64,000 nt of DNA. It comes from Mycobacterium neglectum. Lineage in GTDB: Bacteria > Actinomycetota > Actinomycetes > Mycobacteriales > Mycobacteriaceae. Numbering within the stretch: position 1 is the stretch's first letter; every line of letters begins with the position of its first letter. The DNA is taken from NCBI RefSeq assembly GCF_002591975.1, contig NZ_NVQE01000025.1:1-64000 (forward strand), written 5' to 3'. Both the position numbers and the translations under genes were made by a program. The notes beneath the pieces are model-generated. The model saw nothing but the letters and a program-made list of their open reading frames with translations, did not search any database and was not told where the DNA came from. Shown here piece by piece: positions 46,291 to 54,013 of the stretch.

Positions 46291-47667
46291 TCACGGTGGG
46301 CCCTGCCCGTTGTGATCGAGTTGCGCCGGGCCCGGTCCCGGGGCCGCCGGCGGCACTCCCGGCCACAACGGCACCCCGCCCGGCCCGTACAGCGGCGCGC
46401 CATACGGCGGCGCCCCGGGGTAGGGCACCGGCCCGATCGCCGGGCCCGGAAGGCATTGGCGAATGCTGGGCGGCTCCGGTACAGCGCGGGTCGCTGGGAA
46501 GTAGTTCGCCCAGCAGGGATGTCCGATACCGGGGTTGGGCCGAATGTCCAGGCCGGTCCCCCAGCCGGTGTTGGTGATCAGCTGGCGCACCGGGAAGTTT
46601 TTGGTGGCGTCGGGTAGCGATCCGCACCCCGGCGCTCCGCCGGGTCCGCCCTTGGCGGCAATGATCGGCAGATTCTGCGGGTACGCGTAGGGATCGTTAC
46701 CCAGCAACAAGGCCACATCGAGCTGAAGAGTGCGGCCATCGCCGCCCCACGCCGCATAGCCGCCGTTGTCGAGATACCACGTGGTGCCCTTCAGGAAGCA
46801 CGTGTACACGGGGCTGTGCTGCAGCAGCAGGTTCGTCGTCGGCTCGAGGGTGTTGACCGCCTCGACGAGATCGTCCTTGCTTGTGGCAAGCAGGTTCGTG
46901 CCGGCCTGCGACAAACCGATGACGTTCAGCAGCAACCCATCCAATGCGGCGGCGTGGTCGGTGACGGTAGCGCTGGTGGTGCTGACAGCGTCCAGGATGG
47001 CCACGATGTCGTTGGCGGCTGCGTCATAGGTGTCGGCGAATCTCTTGAGCGAGCGCCAGTTGCCTCCGATGGTTTCGGCGCGCGCGTTGAGGGCCAGCAA
47101 GACCTCATTGAGATCTGTGGCGGCTTGGCCCATCCGCGGGCCCTGTCCGCGCACGCCGTCGGCCACTGCGGTCAGCACCGCGTTCAGCTTGAGCGGATCA
47201 ACCAGCTTCAGCAGCTCGACAACGTTTTCGAAGACCGTGTTGATCTCTGTGCTCACATTCGTCGAACGCAGCACGGCGCCGGCGGTCAGCCGCTTGGCGC
47301 TCGGATTGGGCGGATACACGAGCTCGACGAATTTGGTGCCGAACGCGGTGGTGGCACTGATCTGCGCTCCCACGTTGGCCGGGATGTAGCGGATCTGGTC
47401 CGACTCGATCTCCAGCTTCAGACTGGCCCCGTCCGTACCGCCGCCGATCTGGCTCACCCGGCCGACCTGGACACCACGCAACATGACATCGGCGTTGGTC
47501 TCCATCACCAGCCCGGTTCGATCCGACGTCAGCGTCACGGGCACGTACGACGTGAAGCTGCCCCGAAACGACGCCGCGGTCACCGCCAGGAACACGACGA
47601 TCGCCGTCAACAAGATGAGCGTCCACCAGGCACTGGCGATGCGGTGTGTTCCTGCCCTGCGCTTCAT
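46291..47667 (-). CDS. mce3A: MCE-family protein, mce3A position
   Basis: 458 residues. Anchor helix about 14-36 (WWTLILLTAIVVFLAVTA), MCE domain (FTSYVPVTLTSDRTGLVMET, MLRGVQVGRVSQIGG), coiled region with many Val/Leu heptads, then a Cys-containing segment and a Pro/Gly-rich tail. ATG 47667 lies 4 bp after the yrbE3B stop. Confidence 0.88.
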   Translation of the reverse strand: MKRRAGTHRIASAWWTLILLTAIVVFLAVTAASFRGSFTSYVPVTLTSDRTGLVMETNADVMLRGVQVGRVSQIGGGTDGASLKLEIESDQIRYIPANVGAQISATTAFGTKFVELVYPPNPSAKRLTAGAVLRSTNVSTEINTVFENVVELLKLVDPLKLNAVLTAVADGVRGQGPRMGQAATDLNEVLLALNARAETIGGNWRSLKRFADTYDAAANDIVAILDAVSTTSATVTDHAAALDGLLLNVIGLSQAGTNLLATSKDDLVEAVNTLEPTTNLLLQHSPVYTCFLKGTTWYLDNGGYAAWGGDGRTLQLDVALLLGNDPYAYPQNLPIIAAKGGPGGAPGCGSLPDATKNFPVRQLITNTGWGTGLDIRPNPGIGHPCWANYFPATRAVPEPPSIRQCLPGPAIGPVPYPGAPPYGAPLYGPGGVPLWPGVPPAAPGPGPAQLDHNGQGPP

Positions 47668-47671
47668 CCCG

Positions 47672-48526
47672 CTAACCAGCCAGGTGGAAGTCGCCGGACT
47701 GGCCATAAATGGCCAGTGTCATGATCACGATCAAGATGGACGCGATGACCATCGAAGCACGTACGGCACGTCCGACGGCCTCACCAACCCCCGCAGGCCC
47801 GCCGCGCGCGGTGTAGCCGTAATAGGTACACAACAACATGATCATCAGCGCAACCGCTGCCACCTCGGCCAACGACCACAACACGTCGGTTGGACTGAGG
47901 TACGTATAGAAGTAGTGGTCATAGACGCCCGAACCCTGGCCGTAGATGGCGGTGGTGCCGATACGAGCGGCCCAATATGCCGTCATCAGCCCGATGCAGA
48001 ACAACGGAACCGCGACAATCACCCCGGCCAGCACCCTGGTGGATGCCAGGTAGCTCACGGTGCGGATACCGATGGCCTCGAGCGCATCGATCTCCTCACT
48101 GATCCGCATCGCGCCCAGCTGAGCGGTGCTTCCGGCGCCGACGGTGGCCGCCAGCGCCACCATCACCGTCCCCGGCTGGATCTCGCGAGTGTTGAAAAAT
48201 GCCGACGCGAACCCCGTGAGTGCCTCGACACCTACTGACGCCAGCTGGTTATAGCCCTGTACCGCGACGATGGCGCCGGTGGTCATCGTCAGGAACGCCA
48301 CGATCACCACCGTTCCGCCGATCACCGCAAGAGCCCCGCTGCCCAACCCCATCTGGGCGATCACCCGCAACAATTCACTGCGGTAGTTGATGACCGCATC
48401 GGGAATCCCGGCCAGCGTGGTGGCGTAGAACCGCGTCTGCGAGCCGATCTGATTCCACCCGCTCACCAAGGCATTTCTCGTCCGCCGCAACCGCGGATGA
48501 AGCCGACTCGGAACGCTCGCCGTCAT
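47672..48526 (-). CDS. yrbE3B: YrbE/MlaE-type permease, yrbE3B position
   Basis: 284 residues with five or six membrane helices and the MlaE-family signature LAATVGAGSTAQLGAMRISE followed by EIDALEAIGI. It pairs with YrbE3A to form the inner-membrane channel of the Mce transporter; the ATPase (MceG/Mkl) is normally encoded elsewhere and is not in this window. It follows yrbE3A by 9 bp. Confidence 0.92.
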   Translation of the reverse strand: MTASVPSRLHPRLRRTRNALVSGWNQIGSQTRFYATTLAGIPDAVINYRSELLRVIAQMGLGSGALAVIGGTVVIVAFLTMTTGAIVAVQGYNQLASVGVEALTGFASAFFNTREIQPGTVMVALAATVGAGSTAQLGAMRISEEIDALEAIGIRTVSYLASTRVLAGVIVAVPLFCIGLMTAYWAARIGTTAIYGQGSGVYDHYFYTYLSPTDVLWSLAEVAAVALMIMLLCTYYGYTARGGPAGVGEAVGRAVRASMVIASILIVIMTLAIYGQSGDFHLAG

Positions 48527-48535
48527 GAGTTCACC

Positions 48536-49309
48536 TCACGACACCATGAACGGGACACCGACGGCGGTGACGATGATGTTGGTCAGGAACAACACGATGA
48601 AGGCGAACACCACGGTTTCGTTCACCGCTCTACCCACACCGGCCGGACCCCCACCCACCGAGATGCCCTGGTAACAGGCGATCAAGCCGGCCGTCAACCC
48701 GAACAGCGTGGCCTTGATCATCGAAATGATGACGTCGGCGACGTGGGTCAGCGTCGTCAGACCCGCCACCCACGCACCCGCCGAAACGTCCATGAGAAAC
48801 ACCGAGCAGAGAAACGCGCCGACAAGACCCGTCATGATCACCACCGAGCTCAGCGCCAGCGACACCGTGGTGGCAGCGAGTACGCGCGGGACCACGAGCG
48901 CCTGGATCGGGTTGATGCCCATCACCCGCAACGCATCGAGTTCCTCACGAATGGTTCGCGCACCCAGATCGGCGCACATCGCCGTGGCACCCGCGCCGGC
49001 GACCACCAAAACCGTGACTATGGGTCCGCTCTGCGACACCGTGAAGATGGCAGCGCCAGTGCCGGAAAAGTCCGCGGCGCCGATATCGGCCAGCAAGACA
49101 TTGAAAAGAAACCCCGATATCACTGCCCACGGGATCGTCATCAACACCGCGGGCAGCGTCGACACCCGCGCCACGAACCAGCACTGAGCCAAATACTCGC
49201 GCCACGCGAACGGCGGCTTGAACATCAACGCAAAGGTGTCCAGCGACATGGCGAAGAATCCGCCGACGGCCCGAACCGGCTTGGTCGCCGATTCCGCGAA
49301 CATCACCAT
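48536..49309 (-). CDS. yrbE3A: YrbE/MlaE-type permease, yrbE3A position
   Basis: 257 residues. FFAMSLDTFALMFKPPFAWR, VAGAGATAMCADLGARTIRE and ELDALRVMGINPIQAL match the remembered sequence of M. tuberculosis YrbE3A very closely, which assigns the whole operon to the mce3 type. ATG 49309 (MVMFAES) is chosen because it corresponds to the M. tuberculosis start; TTG 49345 is possible. First gene of the operon, about 390 bp from the shared promoter cassette. Confidence 0.92.
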   Translation of the reverse strand: MVMFAESATKPVRAVGGFFAMSLDTFALMFKPPFAWREYLAQCWFVARVSTLPAVLMTIPWAVISGFLFNVLLADIGAADFSGTGAAIFTVSQSGPIVTVLVVAGAGATAMCADLGARTIREELDALRVMGINPIQALVVPRVLAATTVSLALSSVVIMTGLVGAFLCSVFLMDVSAGAWVAGLTTLTHVADVIISMIKATLFGLTAGLIACYQGISVGGGPAGVGRAVNETVVFAFIVLFLTNIIVTAVGVPFMVS

Positions 49310-49697
49310 GTCGAAGCCGGCTGCGCCGATGCCGGGAGGCGGCAATCCTGCGAACGTCCGACCGGCCGGCCGGCCACCTCTGAGGTGTCTACCGTCGGCA
49401 TTCGCGAGAAATCGTCATCGATGGCCGGCATAGGCGGAACGCTATCGACCTCTGCGGCCCGGTTGCTGCTTCCACAAAGAGGTATATGTCTCTCCCGTAC
49501 GAGGCATGGACCGCTTCGCAACGGCCTTTCCCCAGTTTGCTGGTGAGCCCGCGAGGGCGCCGCGGCGACGAGTGGCAGCACCCGCGCGAACCACACGGGT
49601 TCGACGCCGCGGCGACGAGTGGAGCTGCTCATATCGGCCATCCGGACGGGTCGTAGTGGGTCGGGGACACCCGAGAGGGTACGCGGCCGATGATGTT
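49310..49697. other. 388-bp region upstream of yrbE3A, no gene; 18-bp direct repeat
   Basis: A 143-residue minus-strand frame spans 49303-49734, but it shows no family features and is probably chance. The sequence CGCCGCGGCGACGAGTGG occurs twice, at 49558-49575 and 49605-49622, 47 bp apart, so it is not a coding repeat. The region would be the leader of the mce3 operon if transcription starts at the cassette beyond 49697. Confidence 0.5.
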
Positions 49698-49804
49698 TAT
49701 GTCCATAGTTAATACGCTCTTTCAGTGATGCCAAATAGATAAATCACGATGACAAGGGCGACTTGTGCTTGGTGATGTATCTTGATAGTACTGTTCTGTA
49801 CGTC
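49698..49804 (+). promoter_or_regulatory. Two-box promoter cassette A, inferred Mce3R operator
   Basis: Box 1 begins at 49698 with the dyad TATGTCCATA followed by AATACGC. Box 2 (49774-49804) begins GATGTATCTTGATAGTACTG and ends GTACGTC. The 107-bp segment matches the minus strand of 58954-58848 at about 78 positions with no gap, and box 2 alone at 27 of 31. It lies 59 bp before the epoxide-hydrolase-like gene and faces the mce3 operon on the other side. TACTGT in box 2 could be the -10 element. Identity as the Mce3R site is inferred from the adjacent regulator and shared targets. Confidence 0.75.
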
Positions 49805-49863
49805 ACAGTTGAGGCGGAGGCTGCTGGGCCGCCTCGCGCTTCGATACCCGAGGAGGCATCCCC

Positions 49864-50256
49864 ATGACCGCCACCAAGCAGGCCAGCGAGAAGCTCGTCC
49901 GCGACTTTCTGGGTTCATGGGAGGGTCGCGACCTCGACACCATTTGCGGTGCCTTCGCCGACGACGCCGTCTATCACAACGTGCCCGTCAAGCCGATCGA
50001 GGGCATCGCCGGAATCCGCGCGATCTTTCAGGCGTTCCTGGACGCGTTCTCCGAAGCCAAGCTCGATATCGTCACGCTGGCGGCCGAACCGGGCCTGGTG
50101 CTCGCCGAGCGGGTGGACTACTTCACCATGAACGACGGCACCAAGGTCGTCCTACCCGTCAACGGGGTGTTCGTCGTCAAGAACGGCAAAATCACGCGCT
50201 TCTCCGACTATTTCGATCTGGCGGACTTTGAAGGCCAGAGCGGTTTCAAGCTCTAA
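49864..50256 (+). CDS. Limonene-1,2-epoxide hydrolase-type enzyme (SnoaL/NTF2 fold)
   Basis: 130 residues. All five catalytic positions of limonene-epoxide hydrolase can be matched: Tyr37 and Asn39 (AVYHNVP), Arg83 and Asp85 (ERVDYF), Asp115 (RFSDYFD). It should add water to an epoxide in one step without a covalent intermediate. GAGGAGG precedes the ATG. It lies between promoter cassette A and the Mce3R-like gene, so it is probably part of that regulon. M. tuberculosis has such an enzyme (EphG), but not at this place as I recall. Confidence 0.82.
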   Translation: MTATKQASEKLVRDFLGSWEGRDLDTICGAFADDAVYHNVPVKPIEGIAGIRAIFQAFLDAFSEAKLDIVTLAAEPGLVLAERVDYFTMNDGTKVVLPVNGVFVVKNGKITRFSDYFDLADFEGQSGFKL

Positions 50257-50391
50257 GACATTCGACAGCACCCCGGCACCGACGTGGCACCCGAACCGTC
50301 CCCCGCACCACCGCAGGTCGCCTCCGCCGCGAAGCCGAGGCGTCTGGCAGGATTTGGTGGTTCGAACAAGCGAGAAGGGGGGCGACTCGCG

Positions 50392-51621
50392 GTGGAGCCC
50401 GCGGTCTCGACCGTCAAGCGCAGGCCGAAGGATCGAAAGCAGCAGATCCTGGAGCAGGCCGTCCGGCTGTTCATCGAACGCGGCTTTCATTCCGTCAAGC
50501 TCGAGGACATCGCCGAAGCGGCCGGTGTCACCGCCCGCGCGCTGTATCGCCATTACGACAACAAGCAGGCCTTGCTGGCCGCGTCCATCCGGACGGGCCA
50601 GGAGCAGTACCAGAGCGCCCGCCTGGTCTCCCAGAGCGACGCCACTTCCACACCTGGGCCACTGAGCGTCGAATTACCCGACCTGATCGCCGCGGCCGTT
50701 GCGTCGCGGTCGCTGTCGGTGCTGTGGCAGCGGGAGGCTCGCTACCTCGACGACGCCGAGCGAGCCGAGGTGCGCAGGCGCATCAACGCGATCGTCGCGG
50801 GGATGCATGAAGGTGTCCGGCTCGAGACCGGTGGTTTGAGCCCCGCGCACACCGAGCTCCGCGCCTGGGCGGTGGCCAGCACGCTGACGAGCCTCGGCCG
50901 CCACAACCTGACGCTGCCGGGAGATGAGCTGACCGAGCTCCTTTCGCGGGCGTGCATGGCGGCGGCACTGACCCCGCCGGTGCGCGACCTGGAGCCGCTC
51001 GATACGGCGCCGGACGACGCACGTGCGCTGTTCTCCAGGCACGAGACCTTGCTGGCCACCGGTGCACGCCTGTTCCGTGCTCGGGGGTACCCGGCCGTCA
51101 GCACCAGCGAGATCGGGAAGGGCGCGGGAATTGCGGGACCCGGTCTGTACCGTACGTTTTCGTCCAAACAGGCGATCCTCGATGCGCTCATCCGGCGGCT
51201 CGATGAGTGGTGGAACCTCGAAAGCATCCGCGCGTTGCGCGGCGATCAGGATGTTGCCGGACGCCTGCGGGCACTCGTCGAGGGCCGCGTTCGCATCAGC
51301 CTTGACGACCCCGACCTCGTTTCGGTGTCGATCACCGAGCTCTCACACGCATCGACCGAGGTGAACGACGGCTACACACGTAACCAGGCCGACCGCGAGG
51401 CGGTGTGGATCGACCTCGTCCGCAAGCAGATTCCCGAGACCAGCACCCCACAGGCGCGACTGCTCGTCGCGGCCGCGATCAACTTCATCGACGACGCTGT
51501 CCGGACCTGGCACCTGAGGCGTTACGCCGGTGTCGAGGATGAGATCACCGCCCTCGCACTGTCAATCGTGACCAGCCGACGTCACCACAGCGCGCAGAGC
51601 GTTCCGCCATCGGCCAGCTGA
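50392..51621 (+). CDS. mce3R: Tandem-TetR repressor, Mce3R-like
   Basis: About 409 residues with two TetR units. The first helix-turn-helix lies at about 10-60 (QILEQAVRLFIERGFHSVKL, VTARALYRHYDNKQALL) and the second at about 215-265 (LLATGARLFRARGYPAVSTS, GAGIAGPGLYRTFSSKQ). This double architecture, the length and the sequence match M. tuberculosis Mce3R (Rv1963c), which represses mce3 and the Rv1933c-Rv1941 genes. GTG 50392 is chosen for its upstream AGGGGGG; GTG 50284 would add 36 residues of low similarity. The 135-bp gap before it holds nothing else. Its last 40 bp overlap the convergent SDR gene. Confidence 0.92.
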   Translation: MEPAVSTVKRRPKDRKQQILEQAVRLFIERGFHSVKLEDIAEAAGVTARALYRHYDNKQALLAASIRTGQEQYQSARLVSQSDATSTPGPLSVELPDLIAAAVASRSLSVLWQREARYLDDAERAEVRRRINAIVAGMHEGVRLETGGLSPAHTELRAWAVASTLTSLGRHNLTLPGDELTELLSRACMAAALTPPVRDLEPLDTAPDDARALFSRHETLLATGARLFRARGYPAVSTSEIGKGAGIAGPGLYRTFSSKQAILDALIRRLDEWWNLESIRALRGDQDVAGRLRALVEGRVRISLDDPDLVSVSITELSHASTEVNDGYTRNQADREAVWIDLVRKQIPETSTPQARLLVAAAINFIDDAVRTWHLRRYAGVEDEITALALSIVTSRRHHSAQSVPPSAS

Positions 51622-52352
51622 GCCGTCCCGTTCACCATCGCCGCGTCGTCCGACAGCAGGAAGGCCACGACGGCCGCGATCTCCTCGGGGCCGGCCATCC
51701 GGCCCTGAAGTCGGTCGATCATCGTGCTCGCACCTCCGTCGCCGAGCGCCTGGTCGAACATCGTCATCGCGGTCTGCTGCATCGATGTGTCGACGAATGC
51801 GGGCAGCACCGCATTGGAACGCACGTTGCTCGAGCGCAATTCGGCGGCGGTGACGCGGCTGAGGTGGATGATCCCGGCCTTCGACATGCCGTATGCGGCG
51901 GAGCCGGCCGCAGCGATCTGGCCCGCCAGCGATGACATGTTCACGATGGCGCCGCCGCCTCGGTCGACCATCTTGGGCGCGGCATGTTTGGTGCACAGCC
52001 ACGCGCCACGCAGGTTGATTCTGATGACCCGATCGAAGTCGTCGACGGTGGTGTCGGTGAGCGGGGCGAAATGAACGACGCCCGCATTGGCCACGAGCTT
52101 GTCGACGCCACCGAACTCGGCGGCGCAGGCCTCGACCATGCCGACGACCTGTCCCTCATCGCTGACGTCGACCTGGTGACCGATTGCGCCGCCGCCGATC
52201 TTCACCGCCGCGGCTTCGGCCGCGCCACCGTCGATGTCGGCGCACAGCACGAGGCAGCCCTCGTCGGCGAGGCGCTGCGCGATCGCAAGGCCGATCCCGG
52301 CCCCTGCACCAGTCACAATCGCGGCCTTTCCGGCCAGGTCTGAGTGCGTCAT
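51582..52352 (-). CDS. Short-chain dehydrogenase/reductase (Rv1941 type)
   Basis: 256 residues. NAD(P)-binding TGAGAGIGLAIA, structural ANAGVV, and the catalytic Ser140/Tyr154/Lys158 in VNMSSLAG and AAYGMSKAG. Acidic Asp40-Asp42 after strand 2 (LCADIDGG) favours NAD(H). In the inferred pathway it would oxidise an alcohol or diol made by the hydrolases. AAGGGA precedes ATG 52352. Last gene of the minus-strand operon; it overlaps the 3' end of mce3R. Confidence 0.85.
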   Translation of the reverse strand: MTHSDLAGKAAIVTGAGAGIGLAIAQRLADEGCLVLCADIDGGAAEAAAVKIGGGAIGHQVDVSDEGQVVGMVEACAAEFGGVDKLVANAGVVHFAPLTDTTVDDFDRVIRINLRGAWLCTKHAAPKMVDRGGGAIVNMSSLAGQIAAAGSAAYGMSKAGIIHLSRVTAAELRSSNVRSNAVLPAFVDTSMQQTAMTMFDQALGDGGASTMIDRLQGRMAGPEEIAAVVAFLLSDDAAMVNGTAQLADGGTLCALW

Positions 52353-52389
52353 AAGGTCCCTTGCGATTGTTTTTGAGCCATAACGTTTC

Positions 52390-53487
52390 TCAACCCGCGA
52401 CCGCCAAGACTGAGCGCCGAGCATCCTGCAAGCCGTGTTCGCGTATCGCCCCGAACATCACGAGGCCGAACCCCGGTGCGTCATCGGACAACCTGACCGA
52501 ATGAACACCGAGATCGCGCAGGATCCATGCCACGATCTGTGAAACCCGCTCCGCCCCCATGACTTCACGGGCGAGCAGGCCGCACGCCCGCAGGCGCCCC
52601 GGAGGACGCAGGTACACGATCATGCCGCTGCCCCTTCGGGTCATCGTCGTCACCGCGCGGTCGAGATCATCGCCGCATCGGCAGGCCGTCGACCCGAAAA
52701 CATCTCCGGTGACACATTCGACGTGCACGTGCAGCGGCATCGCCTGATCTGATCCTGCAGCGCCGATGATTGCGACCAGATGCTCGCCGCCAGCAGCGGT
52801 CGGGTGTACGTCGCGGAAACCGATGGCACGAGATATTCCGGCTCTCATGGGAAGGATCGTCTCGGCCGACCGGACGACCTGCGGTTCGGTGCGGCGGCGA
52901 TACTGCGCGAGGTCGGCGATCGAGATCATGCTCAGTTGGTGCCGGTCGGCGAACTGGATCGACCCGGCGACATCGGCGATCGCGCCACCCGGCTCGCCCG
53001 AGATGATCTCGCACAGCACTCCTGCGGGTCGACGGCCCGCAAGCCGGGCGAGGTCCACCGCGGCCTCGGCGGGTGCCGGCAGCCCCAACACCCCGTCGTC
53101 GCCGGCTAGTACCGGCACCACGTGACCCGGCCGCCGGAAGTCGGTGGCCGACGAAGATTCCGCAGCGAGCGCCGCGATGGTGCCGGCGCGATCGGTCGCC
53201 GAAATGCCGGTGCCTGCGCTAGAAGAGTCGACTGCCACCCGATGGGAGACGCCCGGTCGCCCGCCGTGACACATCGGCGGTAAGTCGAGCCGGTCGCACT
53301 CGCTGCCCGGCAGTGCAACTCGAACGTAGCCCGAGGTATGCCGGACGGTGAAGGCCAGCAATTTGGGCGTCGCGGCCTCGGCGGCGAAGACCAGGTATCC
53401 CTGTGCGGCGCCGTCCGTGACGACGACCGGGCGGCCTGCGCCGACCGCCGCAATGGCGCGCCGCACACGAATATCGGCGGTTCTCAT
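52390..53487 (-). CDS. ribA1: RibA1-like protein (DHBP synthase / GTP cyclohydrolase II homologue), divergent active sites
   Basis: 365 residues. The N-terminal half corresponds to RibB but the RENEGD loop is replaced (VTDGAAQGYLVF at 24-34). The C-terminal half resembles GTP cyclohydrolase II and keeps the zinc ligands Cys258, Cys269 and Cys271 (HVECVTGDVFGSTACRC). The nucleotide/catalytic loop, normally RQEGRGIG, reads RPPGRLRACG (294-303), and the usual TNNP reads SDDAP. The protein may therefore not make riboflavin precursors. ATG 53487 overlaps the flavin-reductase stop. It corresponds to Rv1940. Confidence 0.75.
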   Translation of the reverse strand: MRTADIRVRRAIAAVGAGRPVVVTDGAAQGYLVFAAEAATPKLLAFTVRHTSGYVRVALPGSECDRLDLPPMCHGGRPGVSHRVAVDSSSAGTGISATDRAGTIAALAAESSSATDFRRPGHVVPVLAGDDGVLGLPAPAEAAVDLARLAGRRPAGVLCEIISGEPGGAIADVAGSIQFADRHQLSMISIADLAQYRRRTEPQVVRSAETILPMRAGISRAIGFRDVHPTAAGGEHLVAIIGAAGSDQAMPLHVHVECVTGDVFGSTACRCGDDLDRAVTTMTRRGSGMIVYLRPPGRLRACGLLAREVMGAERVSQIVAWILRDLGVHSVRLSDDAPGFGLVMFGAIREHGLQDARRSVLAVAG

Positions 53488-54002
53488 CCGCCCGCACCTG
53501 ACGCGCCTGCCATGGCGAGTCGATGAAACCGGCTGCCGTGGAAGACAAGTGGCGGAGTGCCGGGATCGGCACTCAGCCCGCTGATCTCCAGCAGGGCGAT
53601 GGTGTGGTCGCCAGCGGGAAGTTCGCTGTGCAGGCGGCAGTCCAGCCACGCCGTCGCACCGTGGACGAACACGGCCCCGCCGGACTGCTCGCTCCAGCGC
53701 ACCCCCGCGAACCGGTCGCCGACCTTGCGCGACAGGCTCAGGCAGGCATCGCCATGGTCCTCGGCCAGCACACTGACCCCCAGCTTCGCACGACGCCGCA
53801 ACCTCGGCCACGTGGTCGAGGTGTTCTGCACGCAGATCGACACCAAGGGCGGGGCAACCGAAACCGAGGTGAACGAGCTCGCCGCCATCCCGACCGGCTC
53901 ACCGTCGATGGTCGCGCAGACGGCGATCACACCGGACGGGAAGCATCCGAAGACCCGGCGTAGTTCCGCGTCATCGGGAGGGCGGGTGCTGATGGGTTCC
54001 AT
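53484..54002 (-). CDS. Flavin reductase (HpaC-like), Rv1939 type
   Basis: 172 residues. FPSGVIAVCATIDGEPVGMA and SSFTSVSVAPPLVSICVQ form the FMN-binding split barrel of NAD(P)H:flavin reductases. These supply free reduced FMN to two-component monooxygenases, and the luciferase-like gene in the same operon is the obvious client. It starts 11 bp after the ephB stop (ATG 54002) and overlaps the RibA1-like start by 4 bp. Confidence 0.85.
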   Translation of the reverse strand: MEPISTRPPDDAELRRVFGCFPSGVIAVCATIDGEPVGMAASSFTSVSVAPPLVSICVQNTSTTWPRLRRRAKLGVSVLAEDHGDACLSLSRKVGDRFAGVRWSEQSGGAVFVHGATAWLDCRLHSELPAGDHTIALLEISGLSADPGTPPLVFHGSRFHRLAMAGASGAGG

Positions 54003-54013
54003 GTCGTTGTATC

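Noticed and set aside
49303..49734. 143-codon minus-strand frame upstream of yrbE3A
   Set aside because: It overlaps the yrbE3A start in another frame and contains the promoter cassette; composition looks non-coding.
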